A DNA stretch of 64,000 nucleotides from CAWDZK01 sp963807005 (GCA_963807005.1 CAWDZK010000006.1:1054001-1118000); one strand, 5' to 3'; shown: positions 35,169-44,572, numbered from the stretch's first letter. The notes: generated by a model not told the origin, from the letters alone. Program-made: numbers and translations.

Positions 35169-36704
35169 ATGGGCGCGCCGCAGGTGACCGGCTACGACGC
35201 TGTGGAGCTGCTCGGCTACGGCTCGGGCGGCGAGGTGTGGCTGGCCCGGGACCAGGCGTCCGGCGCCCCGGTGGCCCTCAAGCAGCTGCGGTCGGGGGCG
35301 GACCTGGCCGACCGCGACCGGTTGCGCCGGGAGGCCGCCATGCTCGCGGGGATCGACCACCCGCACGTCGTACGCCTCCGGTCGGTCGTGGCCGACGCTT
35401 CCGCGCTGGTCCTCGTGCTCGACCTGGCTCCCGGCGGCAGCCTGGCGCGGGTGCTGGCGACCCGGCGGCGACTGGCCGCGGGCGAGGTCGTCACGCTGGC
35501 CGTGCCCCTCGCTCAGGCACTCGCGGCGGTGCACGCGCACGGGCTCGTGCACGGTGACGTCACGCCTGCGAACGTGCTCTTCTCGGCCGACGGTCGGCCG
35601 CTGCTGTCCGACCTCGGCGTCTCCCGGCTGCTCGGCGTCGCCGGCGAGCTCCCGCACGGCACCTCCGGCTACCTCGACCCGGCGCTGATGGCCGGTGGCC
35701 GGCCCGGCCCGGCCACCGACGTGCACGGACTGGCGGCCACCTGCATGGCCGCCATCACCGGCTCCGCGCCGTACGACGACCATGGCCGGCGGGTGCCGGT
35801 CCCCGGCGACACGCACCCCGGGGTCCGACCCGTCCTCGAGGCGGCGCTCGCCGCCGACCCGGCCGCCCGGCCCGGTCTCGAGGAGCTGGCGGTGGCCCTG
35901 TACGACATCGCCCAGCCCGAGCCCGTCCGGTTCGACCCGGTGAGCCCGACCGTGGTCGACCGCCGCACAGAGGACGACGTCCCCGTGGCCACCCACCGAG
36001 CCGGCCCGGTGCGCCCGGCCCCGCCGGAGCCCCTGCCGGTGGCCGCGGCCCGGGCGCCGCGGGGGCCGTCGACCCTGCGACGCACCGCCGCCGCGCTGCG
36101 GGCAACCGGCCGTGGGGCCCTCGTCGCGGGTGCGGTGGCCGGAGCCGTCCTGCTCGCGGCGGTCACCGGCATCACCTGGGCAGCTGCGGGCCGGCCCGGC
36201 GAGGCCGCGGCGCTTCCAGCGCGGCCGACCGCCGACCCGGCCCCTGCTCGACCAGCCGAGCCCGCACCCGCCGTCACCTCGCAGCCGGCCGCGACGGTGG
36301 GCACGCCGGCAGCCCCGGTCGCGAGCGGCCGGTGGGCCGGGACGCTGTCCCGTCTCGACCGCGAACGGTCCCGGGCCTACCGGACGGGGGACCCGGCTCT
36401 CCTGCGCCAGGTCTATGCCGTTGACTCGCCCGCCCTGCAGCGCGACCGGCGCGTCCTCGGCCGGCTGGCCCGTTCCGGTCTGCGGGCCGTCGGCCTCCGG
36501 CTCACGGCAACGCGGGTGCAGCCACGGCAGCGTTCGGACCGCCGGGTCCGGCTGGCGGTCACCGACGTGCTCCGGCCCTACCGGCTCGTCGACGCCGGCG
36601 GCACCGTCGTCGAACGACCGTCCGGGCGCGGGCAGCGGTCCTGGACCGTCGTGCTTGCCCGGGACGGCGGCCGGTGGCGGGTCTACGACGTCGTGCGGGG
36701 GTGA
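35169..36704 (+). CDS. Membrane Ser/Thr protein kinase with an extracellular domain
   Basis: A 511-residue Hanks-type kinase. Gly-rich loop GYGSGGEVW (17-24), Lys38 in VALKQL, catalytic loop HGDVTPANVLF near 128, and DLG in place of DFG near 150. A Pro/Ala-rich linker leads to one membrane segment (ALVAGAVAGAVLLAAVTGI near 320-340). The outer part is a 110-residue domain (RLDRERSRAYRTGDPALLRQVY to WRVYDVVRG) resembling NTF2/SnoaL-like folds instead of PASTA repeats. The catalytic residues suggest an active kinase. The ligand is unknown. It overlaps the convergent SDR gene by 22 bp. Confidence 0.85.
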   Translation: MGAPQVTGYDAVELLGYGSGGEVWLARDQASGAPVALKQLRSGADLADRDRLRREAAMLAGIDHPHVVRLRSVVADASALVLVLDLAPGGSLARVLATRRRLAAGEVVTLAVPLAQALAAVHAHGLVHGDVTPANVLFSADGRPLLSDLGVSRLLGVAGELPHGTSGYLDPALMAGGRPGPATDVHGLAATCMAAITGSAPYDDHGRRVPVPGDTHPGVRPVLEAALAADPAARPGLEELAVALYDIAQPEPVRFDPVSPTVVDRRTEDDVPVATHRAGPVRPAPPEPLPVAAARAPRGPSTLRRTAAALRATGRGALVAGAVAGAVLLAAVTGITWAAAGRPGEAAALPARPTADPAPARPAEPAPAVTSQPAATVGTPAAPVASGRWAGTLSRLDRERSRAYRTGDPALLRQVYAVDSPALQRDRRVLGRLARSGLRAVGLRLTATRVQPRQRSDRRVRLAVTDVLRPYRLVDAGGTVVERPSGRGQRSWTVVLARDGGRWRVYDVVRG

Positions 36705-37594
36705 CCCGCCGCGAGCACGGCACGTAGCGCCGGCTCGAAGCTGCGGTGCTCGAACACGAAGCCGGCGTCGAGGAGGCGCCGGGGCAGCACCCGCTGCCCC
36801 CCGAGCAGGTCCTCGCCGAACTCGCGGAAGACCAGCCGCAGCCCGAACGCCGGGGCGCGCAGGATCGTCGGCCGGTGCAGCACCCGGCCCATCGCCGCTG
36901 TCATGGCGGCGTTGGTCAGCGGTTCGGGCGCGGTGACGTTGACCGCCCCGCTGAACTGGGTGTGCTCGGTGAGGAACCGCACGGCGCGGACGTAGTCCTC
37001 CAGCGCGACCCAGGAGAACCACTGGTCGCCGGAGCCGAGGCGGCCGCCCAGCCCGAGCCGGAACAGCGGCAGCAGTCTCCGGCCGAACGCGCCTCCCTTC
37101 GCCGACAGGACCGGACCGGTGCGCATCGTCACCACCCGGGCGCCACCGTCGAGTGCGGGGGCCGTCGACTCCTCCCAGCGGCGGGAGACCTCGGCCAGGT
37201 AGGTGCTGCCGGGCGGCGACGACTCGTCGACGGCCCGGTCGCCCGGGTTGCCGTAGTAGGCGATCCCGGACATCGACAGCAGATGAGCCACGCCGGCCTC
37301 GGCGACGGCCTTGGCGATGGTGGTCGTGCCGTGGACGCGGCTGTCCATCACCTCTCGGCGGTGGCTCGGGGTCCACGGCTGGTCACCGATCCCGGCACCG
37401 GCGAGGTGCACCACGAGGCCGGCCCCCCGCAGCGCGGCCGGGTCGACCGTGCCTCCCGTGGGGTCCCAGCGCGCCTCGTCCGGCCGGGACGGCGCTCGCC
37501 GCACCAACCGGACGACCTCGTGGTCGTCGGCGCGGAACGAGGACACGAGGGCGGAACCGAGCAGACCGGACGCGCCGGTGAGGACGACCTTCAC
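36683..37594 (-). CDS. TIGR01777-family NAD-dependent epimerase/SDR protein
   Basis: A 303-residue protein with the nucleotide motif VVLTGASGLLGSAL, the family signature HLAGAGIGDQPWTPSHRREVMDSRV, the SGIAYYGNPGD segment and FSWVALEDYVRAV. GTG 37594 has a GGGAGA-type ribosome site. It lies beside dlaT and lipB in actinobacteria (Rv2216 in M. tuberculosis, recalled). Physiological role unknown. A hairpin separates it from dlaT, so it probably has its own promoter or read-through. Confidence 0.88.
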   Translation of the reverse strand: MKVVLTGASGLLGSALVSSFRADDHEVVRLVRRAPSRPDEARWDPTGGTVDPAALRGAGLVVHLAGAGIGDQPWTPSHRREVMDSRVHGTTTIAKAVAEAGVAHLLSMSGIAYYGNPGDRAVDESSPPGSTYLAEVSRRWEESTAPALDGGARVVTMRTGPVLSAKGGAFGRRLLPLFRLGLGGRLGSGDQWFSWVALEDYVRAVRFLTEHTQFSGAVNVTAPEPLTNAAMTAAMGRVLHRPTILRAPAFGLRLVFREFGEDLLGGQRVLPRRLLDAGFVFEHRSFEPALRAVLAAGHPRTTS

Positions 37595-37658
37595 ACGCTC
37601 TCTTCTCCCTGGCGGGCCCGGAGCGATGCGGTCCGGCCGGTTCTGTGGTGCCGGCGGC

Positions 37659-37694
37659 GGCCGGTCGGCCCTTGGCGAGCGCCGCCGACCGGCC
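37659..37694 (-). terminator. Hairpin after dlaT
   Basis: GGCCGGTCGG (37659-37668) pairs with CCGACCGGCC (37685-37694) around a 16-nt GC-rich loop that can pair further. It lies just past the dlaT stop on the minus strand. Confidence 0.6.
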
Positions 37695-37700
37695 GGCCGG

Positions 37701-39635
37701 CTAGAGCCCGAGGTCGGACTCGAACGAGCCCTCCTCCAGCCTGGCCTTCATGGTGCTGAGGAAGCGCGCTGCGTCGGCCCCGTCGACGAGCCGGTGGTCG
37801 TAGGACAGGGCGAGGTAGCACATCGACCGGATCGCGATCGTCTCGCCGAGGTCCGAGTCGTCGACGACGACGGCGCGCTTGACCACGGCGCCGGTGCCGA
37901 GGATGCCGACCTGCGGCTGGTTGATGATCGGGGTGTCGAACAGCGCTCCCCGGCTACCCGTGTTGGTCAGCGTGAACGTCCCGCCGCCCAGCTCGTCGGG
38001 CGTGATCTTGTTGCTCCGGGTGCGCTCGGCGAGGTCCGCGATCTTGCGGGCCATCCCGGCGATGTTGAGGTCGCCGGCGTCCCTGACGACCGGCACCAGC
38101 AGCCCGCGCTCGGTGTCGACGGCCACGCCCAGGTGCTCGGCGCCGTGGTAGACGATCTCGCCCTTCTCGGTGTCGATGCTGGCGTTGACGACCGGGTGCG
38201 CCTTGAGCGCCTCGACGCTGGCCTTGGCGAGGAAGGGCAGGAACGAGAGCTTGACCCCCTCACGGGCCTCGAAGTCGCGCTTGGCCCGGTCCCGGAGCCG
38301 GGCCACCTTGGTGAGGTCGACCTCGACCACGGTGGTGAGCTGGGCCGACACCTGCAGCGACTCCACCATCCGGGCCGCGATGACCTTCCGCAGCCGGGAC
38401 ATCTTCTCTGTGGTGCCGCGCAGCGGCGAGGTCGCGGCCGGAGCGGCCGGGGCCGATGCTGCCTGCGACTGGCCGGCCGCCGGTGTCTTGGCGGCCTCAG
38501 CCGCCGCCAGGACGTCCTGCTTGCGGATCCGCCCACCCACGCCGGTACCGCGCAGGGCCGAGAGGTCGACGTCGTGCTCGGCCGCCAGCTTGCGCACCAG
38601 CGGGGTGACGTACGCCGGGTCGCCGCCGGACGGGGCACCGCTCTCCTGCTGCTGGGGAGCCTGCTGCTGCTGGGGAGCCTGCTGCTGCGGCGCTTCCTGC
38701 TGCGGCGTCTGCTCAGCAGCCTCCTGCTGCTGAGGTGCCTGCTGCTGCGGCGCCTGCTCGGCAGCCGCCTGCTGCTGCGGCGCCTGCTGCTGGGGTGCCT
38801 GCTGCTGGGGTGCGGGGGCCGAGATGAGCGAGCCGCCCGGCCGCTGCTGCGGCTGCTCTTGCTGCGGCTGGCTCTGCGACGACTCCTGGGCTGCGGCGCC
38901 GCCGCCGATGACGGCGAGCTCGGCGCCGACTGCGACGGTCTCGTCCTCGGCGACCATGATCGTGGTGAGCACGCCGGAGGCGGGGGAGGGGATCTCGGTG
39001 TCGACCTTGTCGGTCGAGACCTCCAGCAGCGGCTCGTCGGCCTCGACCTGGTCACCCTCCTGCTTGAGCCAGCGGGTGACGGTGCCCTCGCTCACGCTCT
39101 CACCCAGCGCCGGCATGGTCACCGTCGTGCCGCCCGAGCCGCCCTCGGGCTGCTGCTGCTGCGGTGCGTCCTGCTGCCCTTGCTGGGGGGCCTCGGCCTG
39201 CGGCTGCTGCTGCGCTTGCTGGGGGGCCTCGGCCTGCGGCTGCTGCTGCGCTTGCTGGGGGGCCTCGGCCTGCTGCTCCTGCTGCTCCTGCTGCCCTTGC
39301 TGCGGCGCCTCGGCCTGCTGCTCCTGCTGCCCTTGCTGCGGCGCCTCGGCCTGCTGCTGCTGCTGGTCACCGACCGAACCGGCGTCCGAGCCGCCCTCCT
39401 CCCCGCCGATGACGGCGAGCTCGGCGCCGACCGCGACGGTCTCGTCCTCGGCGACCACGATCTTGGTGAGCACGCCGGAGGCGGGGGAGGGGATCTCGGT
39501 GTCGACCTTGTCGGTCGAGACCTCGAGCAGCGGCTCGTCCGCCTGGACCTGGTCACCCTCCTGCTTGAGCCAGCGGGTGACGGTGCCCTCGCTCACGCTC
39601 TCGCCCAGGGCCGGCATGGTGACAGAGGTCGACAT
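37701..39635 (-). CDS. dlaT: Dihydrolipoamide acyltransferase (E2) with two lipoyl domains
   Basis: A 644-residue E2 core of pyruvate/2-oxoglutarate dehydrogenase. Two near-identical lipoyl domains carry the modified lysine in VSTDKVDTEIPSPASG (Lys43 and about Lys210). Then come a peripheral-subunit-binding domain (VTPLVRKLAAEHDVDLSALRG, residues about 350-390) and the catalytic domain ending SYDHRLVDGADAARF. Linkers at about 85-165 and 255-345 are extremely Gln-rich (QQAPQQQ-type repeats) instead of the usual Ala/Pro. ATG 39635 has AAGGAG 13 nt upstream. Lpd (E3) is encoded directly upstream on the same strand. Confidence 0.95.
   Translation of the reverse strand: MSTSVTMPALGESVSEGTVTRWLKQEGDQVQADEPLLEVSTDKVDTEIPSPASGVLTKIVVAEDETVAVGAELAVIGGEEGGSDAGSVGDQQQQQAEAPQQGQQEQQAEAPQQGQQEQQEQQAEAPQQAQQQPQAEAPQQAQQQPQAEAPQQGQQDAPQQQQPEGGSGGTTVTMPALGESVSEGTVTRWLKQEGDQVEADEPLLEVSTDKVDTEIPSPASGVLTTIMVAEDETVAVGAELAVIGGGAAAQESSQSQPQQEQPQQRPGGSLISAPAPQQQAPQQQAPQQQAAAEQAPQQQAPQQQEAAEQTPQQEAPQQQAPQQQQAPQQQESGAPSGGDPAYVTPLVRKLAAEHDVDLSALRGTGVGGRIRKQDVLAAAEAAKTPAAGQSQAASAPAAPAATSPLRGTTEKMSRLRKVIAARMVESLQVSAQLTTVVEVDLTKVARLRDRAKRDFEAREGVKLSFLPFLAKASVEALKAHPVVNASIDTEKGEIVYHGAEHLGVAVDTERGLLVPVVRDAGDLNIAGMARKIADLAERTRSNKITPDELGGGTFTLTNTGSRGALFDTPIINQPQVGILGTGAVVKRAVVVDDSDLGETIAIRSMCYLALSYDHRLVDGADAARFLSTMKARLEEGSFESDLGL
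38637..39370 (-). repeat. CAG/CTG-rich repeat tracts encoding Gln-rich linkers
   Basis: Two tracts, about 38637-38880 and 39150-39370, consist of imperfect CTG/GCTGC-type repeats on the plus strand (CAG codons on the minus). Between them the two lipoyl-domain coding stretches are also nearly identical repeats. The tracts are prone to slippage and copy change. Confidence 0.85.
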
Positions 39636-39694
39636 CGGCTCTCGTGCTCCTTCGTGTCGGCGGTCGCGCTGTGGTTCGGGTGCTGCGGTCCGTG

Positions 39695-39724
39695 CGGTGC
39701 TGCTCGGTGCTGCTCGGTGCTGCT
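39695..39724. repeat. 10-bp tandem repeat between lpd and dlaT
   Basis: CGGTGCTGCT is repeated three times in a row at 39695-39724, followed by a near copy. It lies in the 141-bp spacer between lpd and dlaT, upstream of the dlaT ribosome site. No regulatory role is evident. Confidence 0.7.
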
Positions 39725-39776
39725 CGATGCGTTGCGGTGCGGGTCGTTCCGGTCGTGAGGGTCGGTGCGGGCGGCG

Positions 39777-41189
39777 TCAGCCGTGGGCGTGCAACGGCTT
39801 GCCGGCCAGGGCCAGGTGGGCCTCGCCGACCGCCTCGGTCTGGGTGGGGTGGGCGTGCACGAGCTGGGCGACGTCGTCGGGGTATGCCTCCCAGCCGTAG
39901 ATGAGCTGTGCCTCGCCGATGAGCTCGCCGACCCTGGCTCCGACCATGTGGATGCCGACCACCGGGCCGTCCTTCTGCCGGACCAGCTTGACGAAGCCGG
40001 CGGTCTTGAGGATCTGGCTCTTGCCGTTGCCGGCCAGGTCATAGGTGACGGTCTCCACCTGGTCGCCGTACCTCTCACGGGCCGAGGCCTCGGTGATGCC
40101 GACCGAGGCGACCTCGGGGTCGGAGTAGGTGACCCGGGGGACCCCGTCGTAGTCGATGGGCGCCGGCTCCAGGCCGGCGAGCCGCTCGGCCACCATGATC
40201 CCCTCCGCGAACCCGACGTGGGCCAGCTGCAAGGACGGGATCAGGTCGCCGACCGCCGAGATCGTCGGCACGTTGGTGCGGCACTGCTCGTCGACCTTGA
40301 CGAAGCCGCGCTCCATCTCGAGGCCGACCTGCTCGTAGCCCAGCTCCTGGGACACCGGCCCGCGCCCCACGGCCACCAGGAGCAGGTCGGCGTCGATCGT
40401 GCTGCCGTCCTCGAGGGAGACCTTGACGCCCTTCTCGGTGCGCTCGACCCCGGCGAACCGGGCACCGAGCTGATAGCTGATGCCGCGCTTGCGGAACGCT
40501 CGCTCCAGGGCCTTGGACGACGCCTCGTCCTCGAGCGGCACCAGGTGCGGCAGCGCCTCGACGATGGTCACGTCGGCGCCGAAGGAGCGCCACACGCTGG
40601 CGAACTCGCAGCCGATCACCCCGCCACCGAGGACCACGACCGAGCCGGGCACCGAGTCCAGGCCGAGCGCGTGGTCGCTGCTGAGGACCAGCTGGCCGTC
40701 GATGTCGAGACCGGGGAGGCTGCGGGCGGCCGAGCCGGTCGCCAGGACGACGTGCCGGCCCTGGTAGCGGGTGCCGTCGACTTCGACGGTGGTCGCGTCG
40801 GCCAGCCGACCGATGCCCTGGACGTAGGTGATCTTGCGGCTCTTCACCAGACCCTGCAGGCCCTTGTACAGCCGGGACACGACGCCGTCCTTGTAGGCGT
40901 TGACCGCGGGCATGTCGATGCCTTCGAAGGTCGACCGGACGCCGAACTGCTCGCTGTCCCGGGAGGCGTCGGCCACCTCGGCGGCGTGCAGGAGCGCCTT
41001 CGTCGGGATGCACCCGCGGTGCAGGCAGGTGCCGCCGAGCTCAGCCTTCTCCACGAGCACGACCGACAGGCCGAGCTGCGCCGCGCGCAGGGCGCAGGCG
41101 TACCCGCCGCTGCCGCCTCCGAGGATGACGACGTCGTACGGTCCGCTGCCGGCGTCGGCGGCAGCGGAGCTGCCGGGCTGGTCCGCCAC
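39777..41189 (-). CDS. lpd: Dihydrolipoamide dehydrogenase (E3)
   Basis: A 470-residue flavoprotein that re-oxidises dihydrolipoyl groups. FAD motif VVILGGGSGGYACALRA, redox disulfide GGTCLHRGCIPTKAL, NAD motif VVVLGGGVIGCEFASVW, and the C-terminal His-Glu pair in HAHPTQTEAVGEAH. I prefer GTG 41189 because GAGGAG lies six bases upstream; ATG 41228 would add 13 residues. It serves DlaT and the glycine cleavage and 2-oxoglutarate complexes. Confidence 0.95.
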   Translation of the reverse strand: MADQPGSSAAADAGSGPYDVVILGGGSGGYACALRAAQLGLSVVLVEKAELGGTCLHRGCIPTKALLHAAEVADASRDSEQFGVRSTFEGIDMPAVNAYKDGVVSRLYKGLQGLVKSRKITYVQGIGRLADATTVEVDGTRYQGRHVVLATGSAARSLPGLDIDGQLVLSSDHALGLDSVPGSVVVLGGGVIGCEFASVWRSFGADVTIVEALPHLVPLEDEASSKALERAFRKRGISYQLGARFAGVERTEKGVKVSLEDGSTIDADLLLVAVGRGPVSQELGYEQVGLEMERGFVKVDEQCRTNVPTISAVGDLIPSLQLAHVGFAEGIMVAERLAGLEPAPIDYDGVPRVTYSDPEVASVGITEASARERYGDQVETVTYDLAGNGKSQILKTAGFVKLVRQKDGPVVGIHMVGARVGELIGEAQLIYGWEAYPDDVAQLVHAHPTQTEAVGEAHLALAGKPLHAHG

Positions 41190-41407
41190 AGAGAACTCCT
41201 CGTGGTCGAGCGGGGACGATCGGTCCATCGGGACCCCAGGGACCCGAGTGTCAGGCTCATCCTGTCACCGGGAGCGCCCTCCTGGGCAAGCGGGTCGACA
41301 GCGGAGTCCCCCGGAACCGCCGACCCGTGCCCTACCGTTGCTCGGACAAGTGACGGTCGGCCGCCGTGGCCGGCCGGGATGTGTTCGGTGGCGGAGCAGG
41401 AGGGTTC

Positions 41408-41740
41408 GTGCGGCTCTTCCCGAGACGGTCCAGACCGGGCGTCGTACGCCAGGCGGACGGCGCCGACACGGCTCACCTCGCCGGGTTCGCGCAGTCCCAC
41501 ACCGGCGTGGAGGCGTTCGTCGAGCCGCCGACCACCGTGTCCACGACCACGGTGGTGTTCGTCGCGAGCTCAGGCGAGTGGACCCGCCGTCGGATCCGGG
41601 ACGCCCGCGCGGCGCACGAGCTGGCCAACAAGCTGGGCATCCCGTCCTACGACGCCGCCGTGGTCGGGTACCCGCAGCGGATGCGCGACTGGAACGCCCG
41701 ACGCGCCGCCCGTGGCGGGTCGGACGGCGCGACCGCCTGA
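41408..41740 (+). CDS. Small conserved actinobacterial protein, function unknown
   Basis: A 110-residue soluble protein: VRLFPRRSRPGVVRQADGAD, FVEPPTTVSTTTVVFVASSGEW, then AAHELANKLGIPSYDAAVVGYPQRMRDWN. GTG 41408 has a strong AGGAGGG site. Similar proteins are widespread in actinobacteria and are sometimes labelled oxidoreductase without support. It converges on pepA and is divergent from lpd. Confidence 0.75.
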   Translation: MRLFPRRSRPGVVRQADGADTAHLAGFAQSHTGVEAFVEPPTTVSTTTVVFVASSGEWTRRRIRDARAAHELANKLGIPSYDAAVVGYPQRMRDWNARRAARGGSDGATA

Positions 41741-41766
41741 GCCAGCGAGCGGACCCCGCTGACCCG

Positions 41767-43299
41767 TCAGCCGCGAGGGACGCCCTTCGACGCGAGGTCC
41801 TCGGCAAAGCGCACCAGCGTGCGCACGGAGTGCCCGGTGCCGCCCTTGACGGTGTAGCCGTGGGGGGCCGCGTCGTTGAACGCAGGTCCGGCGATGTCCA
41901 GGTGCGCCCACGGGACCCCGTCGGCGACGAACTCCTTGAGGAACAGGCCCGCGACCAGCATCCCGCCGTACTTGTCGCCCATGTTGGCGATGTCGGCGAC
42001 GGTGGACTCCATCGAGGCCCGCAGCTCGACCGGCAGCGGCATCGGCCACATCTGCTCGCCGGCGGCGTCCGCGGCCGCGACGACCGCGGCGCGGATCGCG
42101 TCGTCGCCCATGGCGGCCGACGTCCGGCTCCCCAGCGCGACGAGCTGGGCGCCGGTGAGGGTGGCGACGTCGAGCAGCACGTCCGGCTTGTCCTCGCAGG
42201 CCCGAACGATGCCGTCGGCCAGCACCAGCCGGCCCTCGGCGTCGGTGTTGAGCACCTCCACGGTGGTGCCGCCGTAGATCGTCAGCACGTCCGAGGGGCG
42301 CTGCGCCGTGCCCGACGGCATGTTCTCCGCCATCGGTGCGTACGTCGTGACGTTGACGGCGAGCCCGAGGCGGGCGATGGCGGTGATCGCCGCGATCACC
42401 GACGCGGCGCCGCCCATGTCGGACTTCATCCACTCCATCGCGGCGGCCGGCTTGAGCGACAGGCCGCCCGAGTCGAACGTGATGCCCTTGCCGACCAGGG
42501 CGAGGTGGGCCGCGTTGCGTCCACCGCCCTTGTAGCTGAGCCGGACCAGGCGCGGCGGGCGGGACGAGCCCTGGCCGACACCGAGGATGCCGCCGTAGCC
42601 GCCCTTCTTGAGCGCCTTCTCGTCCAGCACCTCGACCGTCACGCCGGCGGCCTTGGCGGCCGCGACGGCGCGGTCGGCGAAGACGGCCGGCGGCAGGTCG
42701 GCCGGCGGGGTGTTGACCTGGTCGCGGGCCCAGTGCACGGCCTCGACGACGGTGTGCGCCCGCGCCACGCCGGCCTTGGCGGCCTTGTCCCGGGCCACGT
42801 CGCTGCACAGGGTGAACTTCTCCACCGGCGGACGGTTCCGGTCGGTGCTGGTGACCCGGTAGGTGCGGAACGCGTACGCGCCGAGCAGGGCGCCCTCGGC
42901 GACCGCGGTCACCTCCTCGGCGTTGCCGGCCGGCAGCGCCAGACCCACGGTGGCGGTGCCGGCGAGCGCGCGAGCCGCGGCACCGGCCGCTCGGCGCAGC
43001 ACCTCGGGGCCGTAGGCAGGGCGCTCGCCACGCTTGGCCGTCTTGGCCTTGCCGACGCAGACGGCGACCACGACCGGGGCAGTGGTGGCGCCCAGCGAGG
43101 AGAGCTTGGAGACCTCGTTCGGGTTGCCGAGGTTGCCCATCGCCGCGACCGTGGCGCCGATGCGGTTCTTGAACGCCTTGTCCACCTCCTCGCCGCCCGG
43201 CAGGACGACGAAGCCGTCCGGCCCCTTGGCGACGGCGACGACGAGTGCGTCGACCTTGAGGCTGGCGGGCTTGCTGGTGCTCAGGGTGACCGTGGTCAA
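41767..43299 (-). CDS. pepA: Leucyl aminopeptidase (M17)
   Basis: A 510-residue metallo-aminopeptidase. The family signature NTDAEGRLVLAD is intact. Metal-site residues are in GKGITFDSGGLSLKP and MEWMKSDMGGAA. The N-terminal macro-like domain is present. The start codon is TTG 43299 with GGAAGAG upstream. The conserved neighbour gcvT is divergent, as in M. tuberculosis Rv2211c/Rv2213 (recalled; named pepB there). Confidence 0.93.
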   Translation of the reverse strand: MTTVTLSTSKPASLKVDALVVAVAKGPDGFVVLPGGEEVDKAFKNRIGATVAAMGNLGNPNEVSKLSSLGATTAPVVVAVCVGKAKTAKRGERPAYGPEVLRRAAGAAARALAGTATVGLALPAGNAEEVTAVAEGALLGAYAFRTYRVTSTDRNRPPVEKFTLCSDVARDKAAKAGVARAHTVVEAVHWARDQVNTPPADLPPAVFADRAVAAAKAAGVTVEVLDEKALKKGGYGGILGVGQGSSRPPRLVRLSYKGGGRNAAHLALVGKGITFDSGGLSLKPAAAMEWMKSDMGGAASVIAAITAIARLGLAVNVTTYAPMAENMPSGTAQRPSDVLTIYGGTTVEVLNTDAEGRLVLADGIVRACEDKPDVLLDVATLTGAQLVALGSRTSAAMGDDAIRAAVVAAADAAGEQMWPMPLPVELRASMESTVADIANMGDKYGGMLVAGLFLKEFVADGVPWAHLDIAGPAFNDAAPHGYTVKGGTGHSVRTLVRFAEDLASKGVPRG

Positions 43300-43462
43300 G
43301 GCTCTTCCGTCCTGCTGGGGGATGGTGGCTGCCGTGCGGGCCGACGCTTCGCGATGCTAACCGTCGGCGTCCTGCGGGCACGAACCGGTCGGTCCCGCTG
43401 GCCGGACGGGTGCGCCCGGGGCGGGTTGCGGCCGATTTCCCGGGGTGGCTAGCGTCCCGCGG

Positions 43463-44572
43463 ATGACCGACTCCGAGCTCAGCCGTTCCCCGCTGGACGA
43501 ACGCCACGCGCGGCTGGGCGCGAAGATGGCCGACTTCGGCGGTTGGCTGATGCCGATCGAGTACCCCGGCGGCGGGGTGGTCAAGGAGCACCTGGCGGTC
43601 CGGGACGGCGTGGGCCTGTTCGACGTGAGCCACCTGGGCAAGGCCCTGGTGCGCGGGCCGGGAGCTGCCGACTTCGTCAACACCACCCTCAGCAACGACC
43701 TCGGGCGGATCGGCCCCGGCAGGGCGCAGTACACGCTCTGCTGCGACGACGCGACCGGTGGCGTGGTCGATGACCTCATCGCCTACTACCGCTCCGACGA
43801 CGAGGTCTTCCTGATCCCCAACGCCGCGAACACCGCGGAGGTCGTCCGCCGGCTGGCTGCCGCAGCCCCGGACGGGGTCGAGGTGCTCGACCAGCACCGG
43901 GACTACGGCGTGCTCGCCGTCCAGGGCCCACGCAGCGACGAGACCCTCGACGCTCTCGGGCTGCCGACAGGTCACGACTACATGTCGTTCGTCGACGCCG
44001 AGTGGGACGGTCGACCGGTGGTGGTCTGCCGTACCGGCTACACGGGGGAGCGCGGCTACGAGCTCCTGCCGCTGTGGGCTGACGCCGCAGACCTGTGGGA
44101 CGCCCTGCTCCGGGCGGGCGAGCCGCACGGCATCCGCCCGGCTGGGCTCGGCGCGCGGGACACGTTGCGCACGGAGATGGGCTACCCGCTGCACGGCCAG
44201 GACCTGTCGCTGCAGATCACGCCGGTGCAGGCCCGCTGCGGGTGGGCCGTGGGCTGGTCGAAGCCGGCCTTCTGGGGCCGTGACGTGCTCGCGGCCGAGA
44301 AGGCGGCGGGCGCGACCCGGCTCGGGTGGGGTCTCGAGGCGCTCGAGCGGGCGATCCCTCGCCCCCACATGGCGGTGACCTCGGCCGACGGCGCCGCCCT
44401 CGGGGAGACCACCAGCGGGACGTTCTCGCCGTCGCGCAAGGTCGGGATCGCGTTGGCGCTGCTCGACCGGTCGGTCACCGAGGGCGACGAGGTCATGGTC
44501 GACGTGCGCGGCCGGCCGGGTCGGTTCCGCGTGGTCAAGCCGCCCTTCGTCACGACGTCCACGTCCTCGTGA
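43463..44572 (+). CDS. gcvT: Glycine cleavage system T protein (aminomethyltransferase)
   Basis: A 369-residue enzyme that moves the methylene group from H-protein-bound aminomethyl-lipoate to tetrahydrofolate. Seen: HARLGAKMADFGGWLMPIEY, GVGLFDVSHLGKALVRGPGA, RTGYTGERGYELL, RPAGLGARDTLRTEMGYPLHG and the C-terminal GETTSGTFSPSRKVGIALAL. ATG 43463 is the start. Its stop overlaps the next gene (GTGA). Other gcv genes are outside the window. Confidence 0.93.
   Translation: MTDSELSRSPLDERHARLGAKMADFGGWLMPIEYPGGGVVKEHLAVRDGVGLFDVSHLGKALVRGPGAADFVNTTLSNDLGRIGPGRAQYTLCCDDATGGVVDDLIAYYRSDDEVFLIPNAANTAEVVRRLAAAAPDGVEVLDQHRDYGVLAVQGPRSDETLDALGLPTGHDYMSFVDAEWDGRPVVVCRTGYTGERGYELLPLWADAADLWDALLRAGEPHGIRPAGLGARDTLRTEMGYPLHGQDLSLQITPVQARCGWAVGWSKPAFWGRDVLAAEKAAGATRLGWGLEALERAIPRPHMAVTSADGAALGETTSGTFSPSRKVGIALALLDRSVTEGDEVMVDVRGRPGRFRVVKPPFVTTSTSS

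Noticed and set aside
38637..39370. Regular repeats that could suggest a CRISPR array or satellite
   Set aside because: No constant repeat/unique spacer pattern; they are in-frame CAG-type codons of the E2 linkers and duplicated lipoyl domains.
40900..43452. 850-codon plus-strand open frame across lpd and pepA
   Set aside because: Antisense of two clear genes with catalytic motifs; Arg/Gly/Asp-rich shadow composition.
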